Positions 1 through 5,092 of a stretch of 5,159 nucleotides of DNA are shown in pieces (position 1 is the stretch's first letter; every line of letters begins with the position of its first letter). The notes beneath the pieces were generated by a model, which saw nothing but the letters and a program-made list of their open reading frames with translations, was not told where the DNA came from and searched no databases. Made by a program: the position numbers and the translations under genes. The DNA comes from Myxococcota bacterium. GTDB lineage: Bacteria > Myxococcota > Polyangia > GCA-2747355 > JAKLHH01. Where the stretch lies: contig JAKLHH010000663.1 in NCBI GenBank assembly GCA_022710245.1, forward strand, positions 1-5,159, in the 5' to 3' direction.

Positions 1-999
1 GTAGACGTAGCGCGACTTCTGCGGCGCCAGCACCGCCTCCAGCGCGGCGCGGCCGGGGTTGGAGATGGGCCCCGGCGGCAGGCCCGGGTGCGTGTAGGTG
101 CTGTACACGTTCTCGGTGTCGTCGAGGTGGATGCGGCGGATGCGCCCCTCGAACTGCTTGCAGGCGGCCGAGCGCTGCAGCGGCACCGTGCAGCCGTAGA
201 TGATGGTCGGGTCGGTCTGCAGCAGCTTCGGCGAGAAGCTGGGGAAGGTGAGCCGGTTCAGGAAGACGCCGGCGATCAGCGGCCGCTCGAACTTCTGGCC
301 GGTCTCCTTCTCGACGATGGAGGCCAGGGTGACGATCTCGTGGTGGCCCCAGGCGAGCTTCTTGCGCAGCATCGCCAGCGCGGGGCCGCTCTTGCCGGCG
401 AGCTTCGACCAGATCGTCTGGTGCTGCCGGCAGAGCGCGGTGAGGACCTCCTGGGGCGCCGTGCCCGCCTTGAAGCGGTAGGTCTCGGGGAAGAGGTAGC
501 CCTCGACGCTGTCGCCCGGCACCCCGAGCCGCGCGAGGAGGCGCTTGTTGCGCATCTCCTTCAGCAGCTGGTCACGCGGCACGATCTTCGCCTCGGCCAG
601 CAGGTCAGCGATCTCGATCATGTTGCGGCCTTCGGGGATCAGCACCGTCACCGTCGGCGCGGGGACGCCGTGGACGAGGATCTCGAGGAGTGCCTTCGGC
701 GTGATGTCGGGCGGGAGGCTGTAGCTCCCCGCACGGATCTTCGAGGCCTGGCCGCGGTAGTTGACGTAGATGCGGAAGGCAGCGGCGCTGTGGATCAGGC
801 CCGCCTCCTGCAGCAGACCCACCACCTTCGGAAACGCGGCGCCGTTCGGGATGGCTACCGCGACCTTGGGACCGGGCGGTCCGGCCGGCCGGTCGGGGTA
901 GTGGACGGCGTAGCGGTAGAGGATCACCCCGGCGACCACGGCGATCACCAGGGTGATGACGAAGACCACCAGCGCGCGGCGCATGGCGCGGACGCTCAT
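1..999 (-). CDS. mltG: MltG endolytic murein transglycosylase (YceG-like), C-terminus cut by window edge
   Basis: MltG is an inner-membrane lytic transglycosylase that cleaves nascent peptidoglycan glycan strands and is thought to set their length. The visible 333 residues start with a short basic stretch and one membrane helix (about residues 9-28), giving a type II anchor with a periplasmic domain. A LysM-like segment follows, including VLIPEGRNMIEIADLL (about 119-134), then EGYLFPETYRF (166-176). The catalytic motif is LASIVEKET with the family's essential Glu at E230, followed by LQTDPTIIYG (260-269) and GLPPGPISNPG (306-316). E. coli MltG is about 340 residues, so roughly 20-30 C-terminal residues lie beyond base 1. 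The ATG at 999 overlaps the ruvX stop as ATGA, implying translational coupling; a second in-frame ATG lies at 984. Between the YG and GLPPG motifs is a segment longer than in E. coli with two cysteines (C270, C280). Family assignment is very secure. Confidence 0.96.
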   Translation of the reverse strand, partial: MSVRAMRRALVVFVITLVIAVVAGVILYRYAVHYPDRPAGPPGPKVAVAIPNGAAFPKVVGLLQEAGLIHSAAAFRIYVNYRGQASKIRAGSYSLPPDITPKALLEILVHGVPAPTVTVLIPEGRNMIEIADLLAEAKIVPRDQLLKEMRNKRLLARLGVPGDSVEGYLFPETYRFKAGTAPQEVLTALCRQHQTIWSKLAGKSGPALAMLRKKLAWGHHEIVTLASIVEKETGQKFERPLIAGVFLNRLTFPSFSPKLLQTDPTIIYGCTVPLQRSAACKQFEGRIRRIHLDDTENVYSTYTHPGLPPGPISNPGRAALEAVLAPQKSRYVY

Positions 1000-1427
1000 G
1001 AGCCGCTCGCCGCGCGGGCCGCGAGGCTGTCGAGGTAGCCCTGCAGGATCAGCGCGGCGGCGACGTGGTTCACCACCTGGCGCCGCGCTCGCCGCCGCAG
1101 GTTGCCCTCGAGGAGCGCTCGCTCGGCGGCCGCCGTCGAGAAGCGCTCATCCCAGTAGTGGACCGGACAGCCGAGGTGCTGGGCGAGCTGAGCGCCGAGC
1201 GTCCGCACGCGCCGGGCGGCCTCGCCCTCACGCCCGCTGAGGGCGAGCGGGAGGCCGAGGAGCAGGCCGCCCGCGCCCGTCTCCGTCACCACCGCGGCCA
1301 CCGCCTCCAGATCACGCCGGCCGCCGTGCCGCTCCAGCGTGCGCAGCGGCGTCGCGACGACCCCGCCCTCGTCGCTGACCGCGACGCCGATGGTGCGGGT
1401 GCCGATGTCCAGCCCGAGGAGGCGCAT
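996..1427 (-). CDS. ruvX: RuvX / YqgF putative Holliday junction resolvase-family nuclease
   Basis: The product is 143 residues, close to the E. coli YqgF length of 138, with the RNase H-like YqgF fold. It is cytoplasmic; the family is implicated in Holliday-junction resolution and 16S rRNA 5' maturation. Visible motifs are GLDIGTRTIGVAVSD at 5-19 (acidic D7), LLLGLPLALSG at 55-65, YWDERFSTAAAE at 91-102 (D93, E94), and VVNHVAAALILQGYL at 118-132. In the last motif the family normally has VDS/VDxxAA, with an Asp as the third metal-binding acid. Here it is Asn (N120, codon AAC), so metal-dependent activity may be reduced. The start at 1427 places the first motif at the expected N-terminal position; the frame stays open upstream through dedA, but that is not coding. 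No strong Shine-Dalgarno is seen (GGTGG about 13 bases upstream). It lies 32 bases after the dedA stop and overlaps mltG by 4 bases. Confidence 0.94.
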   Translation of the reverse strand: MRLLGLDIGTRTIGVAVSDEGGVVATPLRTLERHGGRRDLEAVAAVVTETGAGGLLLGLPLALSGREGEAARRVRTLGAQLAQHLGCPVHYWDERFSTAAAERALLEGNLRRRARRQVVNHVAAALILQGYLDSLAARAASGS

Positions 1428-1434
1428 GGCCGTG

Positions 1435-1463
1435 AATCTGCCACCGGGCCTCGTGGGTGTCAA
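1435..1463 (-). promoter_or_regulatory. Possible sigma-70-like promoter ahead of ruvX
   Basis: A perfect TTGACA (1463-1458) overlaps the dedA stop codon. It is followed by a 17-base spacer and CAGATT (1440-1435), which matches only 3 of 6 bases of TATAAT. The predicted transcript would start at or just before the ruvX ATG. It could be an internal promoter for ruvX-mltG. The weak -10 and the short dedA-ruvX gap make cotranscription from upstream equally plausible. Confidence 0.22.
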
Positions 1464-2179
1464 ACCGCGGGCGGACCGGCCGCCCGGTCGTCCGCCTCGG
1501 GCGGAGCCCCCTCCCCCTCGACCGGAGCGTCGATCACCTCGGGCGATATGGTGGATGCCACCCGACGCCGCCGCAGCAGCAGCCAGCGCAGCAGCAGCCC
1601 GATCGCCACCGCGCCGAGGACGACCCAGGCCACCTCCGAGTAGGTCTTGAAGAGCGCGGTGATGCGCTCCCAGTTCGCTCCGACCCCGTAGCCAGCCCCG
1701 ATGATCAGCGCGTTCCAGGCGGCGGCGCTGACCACCGCGAAGAAGAGCACGCGGAGCGGCCTCAGCCCGGCCATGCCCGCGGCGAGGAAGAAGATGGCGC
1801 GCACCGCCGGGAGAAACCGGTTGAGCGCCACGTAGGCCTCGCCGTGGCGGCGGAACGCGGCCAGCACCGTCTCCACCTGCTTGCGGAGCGCCGGGCGCTT
1901 GAGCAGGCGCCCCTCGCGGTAGCGGCCGCCCATCCAGACCCCGACGTAGTAGTCGATCATCGCCCCGACCGCCGAGCCGACCAGGATGACCGCGAAGACC
2001 AGCGAGAGGCTCCAGTCGTTGCGGGTGATCAGGAAGGCGCCGAAGAGGGTGATGGTGTCGCCCGGGAAGGGAGGGAAGACGTACTCGATGAGCGCGGTCA
2101 GCCCGAGGACGAGGAGCCCGACCGGGTTGTTGTTGTAGCGGAGGAACCCTGTTATGGCTTGGGTGATGCGCTCGATCAT
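1460..2179 (-). CDS. DedA-family integral membrane protein (SNARE-associated / VTT domain)
   Basis: The product is a 239-residue polytopic inner-membrane protein. DedA members are linked to membrane homeostasis, and some flip undecaprenyl phosphate or phosphatidylethanolamine. Sequence signs are a re-entrant/TM region (about 19-35) with conserved acid E32 and FPPFPGD (35-41), a TM segment at about 58-82, NRFLPAVRAIFFLAAGMAGL (120-139) with R121 and R127 six residues apart as in characterised E. coli members, AAWNALIIGAGYGVG (153-167), and a last TM at about 183-202 followed by RRRR. The Gly usually before RF is Asn here (N120). After the last helix is a 30-odd-residue, acidic, Pro-rich tail, probably cytoplasmic. 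The ATG at 2179 is the only plausible start near the N-terminus. It is the likely first gene of dedA-ruvX-mltG. The substrate cannot be told from sequence. Confidence 0.93.
   Translation of the reverse strand: MIERITQAITGFLRYNNNPVGLLVLGLTALIEYVFPPFPGDTITLFGAFLITRNDWSLSLVFAVILVGSAVGAMIDYYVGVWMGGRYREGRLLKRPALRKQVETVLAAFRRHGEAYVALNRFLPAVRAIFFLAAGMAGLRPLRVLFFAVVSAAAWNALIIGAGYGVGANWERITALFKTYSEVAWVVLGAVAIGLLLRWLLLRRRRVASTISPEVIDAPVEGEGAPPEADDRAAGPPAV
2140..2145 (+). promoter_or_regulatory. Shine-Dalgarno site for the upstream ldcA start
   Basis: GGAGGA lies 8 bases before the ATG at 2154, near-ideal strength and spacing. The later ATGs at 2166 and 2178 have no comparable site. It favours 2154 as the start even though this places the start codon inside the antisense of dedA codons. 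Chance occurrence within dedA codons (Phe-Leu on the other strand) remains possible. Confidence 0.5.
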
Positions 2180-3092
2180 GCCCTGCTCTGCTGGTGCGCT
2201 GACCGCGCTGCGCCCCGGAGCCCACGTCGCGGTGGTCGCTCCCGCTGGCCCCGTGCCGCCGGATCGCTACCGCGCCGGCCTGGCGATACTAGCGGCCCGC
2301 TACACCATCGTCCACGACTACCAGCCCGCGGCGCCGGACGGCCCCCTGCCCTACCTCGCCGGCGACGACGAGGCGCGCGCGGGGGCGCTCGACGCGGCCC
2401 TGCGCGACGAGCGCGTCGAGGCGATCTTCTGCGCCCGCGGAGGCTACGGCTCCTCGCGGCTCCTCGGGCGGCTCGACGGCGAGGCGCTGCGCCGGCGGCG
2501 TCCGCTGCTGGTCGGTTTCAGCGACGTCACCGCCCTCCACTGCTGGGCGGCGCGCCTCGGCGTGCCCAGCGTGCACGGGCCGGTGGTCAGCCAGCTCGCG
2601 CGCCTCCCCGAGGAGGATCGCGCGGCGCTCTTCGCGCTCCTCGAGGGCGAGGCGCCGGCGCTCTCGGGCCTCGAGTGCCTGGTGCCAGGCACGGCGAGCG
2701 GCCCGCTGCTCGGCGGCAACCTGACGCTGCTCGCGCACCTCTGCGGCACGCCGCAGCAGCCCGACCTGCACGGCCGCCTGCTGCTCCTCGAGGAGGTCGG
2801 CGAGGCCCCGTACCGCATCGACCGCCTGCTGACCCAGCTCGAGCTCGCCGGGGTCCTCGACGGCGTCGCCGGCGTCGTGGTCGGGGAGCTGACCGGCTGC
2901 GACGCAGCGGCCGAGCGGCACCTGCCGGCGCACGACGCGCGCGCCGTGGTCGCCTGCCGGCTCGGCGCGCTCGGGGTGCCCACGGTCCTCGGCGCCCCGG
3001 TCGGGCACGGCGCGCGGAACGTCGCGTTGCCGCTCGGCGTCCCCGCCCACCTCGACGCCAGCGCGGGCGCCCTGCGCTTCGAGCCGCGCTGA
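2154..3092 (+). CDS. ldcA: LD-carboxypeptidase, peptidase family S66 (LdcA/MccF-like)
   Basis: This family removes the terminal D-Ala from L,D-linked murein tetrapeptides in the cytoplasm during peptidoglycan recycling; MccF relatives cleave microcin C-type substrates. Numbered from the ATG at 2154 (312 residues), the N-terminal motif is LRPGAHVAVVAPAGPV (19-34). IFCARGGYGSSRLLGRLD spans 91-108. The nucleophile elbow is GFSDVTAL with S123. GGNLTLL lies at 187-193. LLEEVGEAPYRIDR (211-224) carries the triad Glu, aligned to E213, and GAPVGHGARNVALPLG (280-295) carries H285. All three residues of the Ser-Glu-His triad are present and the length is typical (about 300). The 2154 start has a good GGAGGA site; the ATG at 2178 would give 304 residues and also fits the family N-terminus. 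Both choices overlap the divergent dedA start. The recycling role is favoured by the nearby mltG, but an MccF-like detoxifying role is not excluded. Confidence 0.93.
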   Translation: MAWVMRSIMPCSAGALTALRPGAHVAVVAPAGPVPPDRYRAGLAILAARYTIVHDYQPAAPDGPLPYLAGDDEARAGALDAALRDERVEAIFCARGGYGSSRLLGRLDGEALRRRRPLLVGFSDVTALHCWAARLGVPSVHGPVVSQLARLPEEDRAALFALLEGEAPALSGLECLVPGTASGPLLGGNLTLLAHLCGTPQQPDLHGRLLLLEEVGEAPYRIDRLLTQLELAGVLDGVAGVVVGELTGCDAAAERHLPAHDARAVVACRLGALGVPTVLGAPVGHGARNVALPLGVPAHLDASAGALRFEPR

Positions 3093-3094
3093 CG

Positions 3095-3100
3095 TACAAT
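3095..3100 (+). promoter_or_regulatory. Possible -10 element for a leaderless lipoprotein transcript
   Basis: TACAAT matches TATAAT at 5 of 6 positions and is AT-rich in an otherwise very GC-rich stretch just after the ldcA stop. With usual spacing the transcript would begin at about 3107, the A of the lipoprotein ATG, which has no Shine-Dalgarno in front of it. No convincing -35 is visible 16-18 bases upstream, so the call is weak. Confidence 0.3.
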
Positions 3101-3106
3101 GCCCTC

Positions 3107-3916
3107 ATGCTGACTCGCCCCCTCTGCCTCGCGCTCGCGCTCCTCGCCCTCGCGCCCGGCGCCTGCACCACCTCGCCGCTCGTCTACGCGGGCCGACCCT
3201 GCTCGGCCGTCGACCCCTGCGGCGGCGGGCTCGCCTGTGACCCCGTGCGACTCGTCTGCGTCGAGGGTAGGCGGGAGGCCTCGGTGGTCGAGCGCGGCCC
3301 GGGCGAGGGAGGCCCCCGGGAGGCAGGCCGCCCCGACGGGCCTGCCGACGGTCCACGCCGCGAGCAGGTCGCGCAGGAGGCGCGCGCCGACCTGCCTCGC
3401 CCCGACCTCCCCTGCACCCCCACCTGGAGCACCGGCGCCTGGAGCGCCTGCAGCAAGAGCTGCGGGACCGGCACCATGACCCGGTCGGTGAGCTGCGTCT
3501 GCGGCGGCGCCACCCTCTCCGACGCGAGCTGCCCGACGCCGAAGCCCGACACCTCCGGGCAGTGCACCGCGACCGCGGGCTGCACCTACAGCTACCTGAC
3601 CTGGAGCAGCTGGGGGGTCTGCGCGGTGACCAAGGCCTGCACCAAGGGCCAGCGCACGCGGACGCGCGAGTGCCAGCGCAGCGACGGCGTCAAGGTCAGC
3701 TGCAGCGAGTGCGGCGGCGTCTGCACCGACACGCAGCCCTGCTGCTCCGGGGTCAACACCGCCGGCGGCACCCAGCAGGAGTGCGACAGCGTCGTGCAGC
3801 AGTGCGAGGCGGACTGCATAGCCGCGGGTTGCAGCTTCGGCGGTCCCACCGCCTGCACCGTCGGGGGCAGCCCTTCGTGTCCGACGTGCTGGGGGGCGCA
3901 GGTGGCCTGTAACTGA
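3107..3916 (+). CDS. Cys-rich predicted lipoprotein with two thrombospondin type-1-like repeats
   Basis: The product is 269 residues. The N-terminus is a signal peptide with R4, a Leu/Ala core (6-15) and a lipobox-like APGAC ending at C20; the -3 Pro is atypical, so lipidation is likely but not certain. A small EGF-like cluster follows (C32, C38, C44, C51), then a Gly/Pro/Asp/Arg-rich linker (about 55-102). The first thrombospondin-like repeat has W107, W112-S-x-C115-SKS-C119-G-x-G and R126, C130. The second has W166-SS-W169, C172, C178, G181 and alternating Arg at 183/185/187 before C189. A Cys-rich tail with C226-x6-C233-x3-C237-x4-C242 ends the protein. There are 30 cysteines in all, 29 in the mature form, implying extensive disulfides outside the cytoplasm. 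It lies 14 bases after ldcA without a clear ribosome site. In eukaryotes these repeats mediate adhesion; here a surface-binding role is only inferred. No close named homologue is recognised. Confidence 0.87.
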   Translation: MLTRPLCLALALLALAPGACTTSPLVYAGRPCSAVDPCGGGLACDPVRLVCVEGRREASVVERGPGEGGPREAGRPDGPADGPRREQVAQEARADLPRPDLPCTPTWSTGAWSACSKSCGTGTMTRSVSCVCGGATLSDASCPTPKPDTSGQCTATAGCTYSYLTWSSWGVCAVTKACTKGQRTRTRECQRSDGVKVSCSECGGVCTDTQPCCSGVNTAGGTQQECDSVVQQCEADCIAAGCSFGGPTACTVGGSPSCPTCWGAQVACN

Positions 3917-3928
3917 GTCGCGGCTGAG

Positions 3929-3952
3929 GAGCCACCGGGGCGAGGGTGGCTC
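3929..3952. terminator. Hairpin between convergent genes, possible bidirectional terminator
   Basis: GAGCCACC (3929-3936) pairs perfectly with GGTGGCTC (3945-3952), an 8-bp GC-rich stem around an 8-base loop. It sits in the 45-base gap between two convergent genes, where a shared terminator is expected. Neither strand has a true U-tract after the stem; the plus side only reaches a pyrimidine-rich TTCTTCTTCC at about 3966, so intrinsic termination is uncertain. Confidence 0.4.
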
Positions 3953-3961
3953 GAGGGTGGG

Positions 3962-4942
3962 CTACTTCTTCTTCCGCCGGCGGCCGCCGCGGCGACCGCG
4001 GCGCTTCTTCTTCTCGCCCTCGCTCTCACCCTCACCACCCTCACCGCCCTCGCCCTCGGCCTCCTCGCCCTCCTCGTCATCCTCGGGAGCAGCCGCCGCC
4101 ACCGCCGCCGCCGCCGCCGGCGTCGCTGCCGCTGGCGCGAGGCTCGGCGCATCGTAGTCCGCTTCGATCTCGTAGATGACCTTGTCCTCGACAGCGCCCT
4201 CGGGCGGGTCGGGGACGATCTCCAGCCGCGGCTTCGGCCTCGCTGTCGCCTCGGCTGCTGTCGCCTCGGCTGCTGTCGCCTCGACTGCAGGCCCCTTCGC
4301 CGAGGGCGGCAGCGGGACGTCGACCACGAAGGTCGGCGCGGAGGCCGCCCCGTCGTCGACGATCACCGTGGCGGGCTCGGGGGCCGGCCCCGGCGCCGTC
4401 CGCACCTCGGCCTCGCCCACGATCACGTTCGAGGGGGGCGCCTCGACGATCACCTTGGGCGCGGTCACCCGCGGCGGGGCGGGCCGCACGTACACCACGG
4501 CCTCGCCGGTCACGGCCTTGCTCGCCGAGCCGCCCGACTCGATCCTGCGCTCCGGCTCCGCGCGGCGGGGCGTGGGGGTACGCGGGACCGGGGGCGCGGG
4601 GGCGGGCGTCGGCGGAGGCGCCACGGCGACCGGCACCGCGTCGGCCTCGCTCGTCTCCTCGCGCAGCGGCAGCAGCGCCTCACCGGCCGCCTCGAAGACC
4701 ACCCCCATGCCCGGCGCAGCCTCGGTCTTCACCCCGCGGCAGGCCTCGACGATCCGCACCACGCGGGCCGGCACGCGCAGCTCTGCCTGACGCAGCGGGG
4801 TGAGGATCAGCATGCTCCCGACGGGCATCGGGCTCTCGCAGCGCAGGAAGCCGCGGGCGCCGTCCACCTCGCCGAGGACCGCCCGGGAGTAGAGCGGGAT
4901 GTCGCGAAAGCTCACGCTCACGAGGACCTGATCGCTCGCCAT
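3962..4942 (-). CDS. PilZ-like domain protein with Pro/Ala/Val-rich tail, acidic block and basic C-terminus
   Basis: The product is 326 residues with no signal peptide or membrane segment, so probably cytoplasmic. Residues 1-95 look like a divergent PilZ-type beta domain: GFLRCESPMPVGSMLILTPL (31-50), a VPARVVRIVE strand pair (57-66) and the closing GMGVVFE (78-84), as in PilZ variants common in myxobacteria. The c-di-GMP signatures RxxxR and D/NxSxxG are not seen, so ligand binding is doubtful. Residues about 100-285 are Pro/Ala-rich and disordered-looking, with repeated short hydrophobic motifs: VVYV at 149, KVIVEA at 163, NVIVGEA at 172, TVIVDD at 192, FVVDV at 205 and KVIYEIE at 254. An Ala run (about 271-285), a Glu/Gly acidic block (287-310) and KKKRRGRRGGRRRKKK (311-326) follow. 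The start at 4942 is chosen for AGGAG 6 bases upstream and domain fit. The function is unknown; a scaffold or nucleic-acid-binding tail is inference. Confidence 0.82.
   Translation of the reverse strand: MASDQVLVSVSFRDIPLYSRAVLGEVDGARGFLRCESPMPVGSMLILTPLRQAELRVPARVVRIVEACRGVKTEAAPGMGVVFEAAGEALLPLREETSEADAVPVAVAPPPTPAPAPPVPRTPTPRRAEPERRIESGGSASKAVTGEAVVYVRPAPPRVTAPKVIVEAPPSNVIVGEAEVRTAPGPAPEPATVIVDDGAASAPTFVVDVPLPPSAKGPAVEATAAEATAAEATARPKPRLEIVPDPPEGAVEDKVIYEIEADYDAPSLAPAAATPAAAAAVAAAAPEDDEEGEEAEGEGGEGGEGESEGEKKKRRGRRGGRRRKKK
3965..4132 (-). repeat. Low-complexity coding stretch: Ala run, acidic block, basic tail
   Basis: On the plus strand this is pyrimidine-rich, simple-sequence DNA: GCC-type triplets for the Ala run, CCCTCA/CCCTCG-like hexamers for the Glu/Gly block, and CTTCTTCTT for the Lys runs. 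It encodes residues 271-326 of the PilZ-like protein. Such triplet/hexamer DNA is prone to in-frame length change between strains. Confidence 0.6.
4242..4286 (-). repeat. 15-bp tandem repeat (3 copies) encoding EATAA units
   Basis: Three head-to-tail copies of a 15-base unit lie at 4242-4256, 4257-4271 and 4272-4286. The first two are identical and the third differs by one base (A for G at 4284). They encode consecutive EATAA-type pentapeptides at about residues 220-234 of the PilZ-like protein. Near-identity at DNA level points to recent duplication. Confidence 0.85.
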
Positions 4943-4948
4943 CTGGGG

Positions 4949-4953
4949 CTCCT
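4949..4953 (-). promoter_or_regulatory. Shine-Dalgarno site setting the PilZ-like gene start
   Basis: AGGAG lies 6 bases before the ATG at 4942 on the minus strand. It supports this start over the longer in-frame TTG start at 5017, which has no site and would add 25 residues unlike a PilZ N-terminus. Confidence 0.65.
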
Positions 4954-4965
4954 GGTTCGGCCAGC

Positions 4966-4974
4966 ACTCTAGCA
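4966..4974 (-). promoter_or_regulatory. Possible extended -10 promoter for the PilZ-like gene
   Basis: TGCTAGAGT fits the extended -10 pattern TGnTAnnnT (hexamer TAGAGT, 4 of 6 to TATAAT). A transcript would start near 4959, leaving a short leader with the AGGAG site. No -35 is seen at standard spacing, which extended -10 promoters can tolerate. Evidence is motif only. Confidence 0.28.
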
Positions 4975-5023
4975 GATGACGGGGGCTCGCGTCTCTGCTC
5001 TCGAGCGCCTCGTGCAACCGTGG

Positions 5024-5059
5024 AGGAGGCTCAGGAGGCTCAGGAGGTTCAGGAGGTGG
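5024..5059. repeat. 9-bp tandem repeat (AGGAGGCTC, about 4 copies) in intergenic DNA
   Basis: Four head-to-tail units lie at 5024-5032, 5033-5041, 5042-5050 and 5051-5059: two AGGAGGCTC, then AGGAGGTTC and AGGAGGTGG. The unit is purine-rich on the plus strand and reads CCTCCT on the minus strand. It lies in the roughly 150-base gap between the upstream Cys-rich gene stop and the PilZ-like gene. The purine bias continues to about 5098 in non-repeated form. Two-layer G-quadruplex formation on the plus strand is possible in principle. Confidence 0.85.
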
Positions 5060-5092
5060 AGGCCGAGTGGAGAGGTCGGAGGAGGCGAGAGG

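Noticed and set aside
88..1038. Long plus-strand open frame (about 316 codons) opposite mltG
   Set aside because: It is antisense to a clear MltG with all motifs; its product is Arg/Gly/Asp/Leu-rich without domains, typical of shadow frames in GC-rich DNA.
1428..2225. Upstream in-frame extension of ruvX to 2225
   Set aside because: It runs through dedA in another frame and gives Arg/Gly/Ala-rich sequence; the RuvX family starts at the MRLLGLDIG motif at 1427.
2289..3050. Minus-strand open frame within ldcA
   Set aside because: It is a charged, domain-free shadow of a well-conserved S66 peptidase.
1457..3106. Long plus-strand frame continuous with the lipoprotein gene
   Set aside because: It crosses antisense dedA and out-of-frame ldcA and becomes Arg/Ala-rich; the signal peptide and lipobox place the true start at 3107.
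3941..3960. Short direct repeat CGAGGGTGG (3941-3949 and 3952-3960) as an attachment or insertion footprint
   Set aside because: Only 9 bases, directly adjacent, with no integrase or transposase nearby; it overlaps the hairpin arm and is better seen as local duplication.
4176..4790. Plus-strand Ser/Thr/Gly-rich frame opposite the PilZ-like gene
   Set aside because: It mirrors the repetitive Pro/Ala/Val codons of the minus-strand gene; there is no ribosome site or recognisable domain, and the PilZ-like reading has an AGGAG site.
4943..5017. N-terminal extension of the PilZ-like protein from a TTG codon at 5017
   Set aside because: No ribosome site, and the added residues do not resemble a PilZ N-terminus; the ATG at 4942 has good spacing to AGGAG.
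5024..5059. CRISPR-like array
   Set aside because: The 9-bp units are directly abutting with no spacers; it is a simple tandem repeat.
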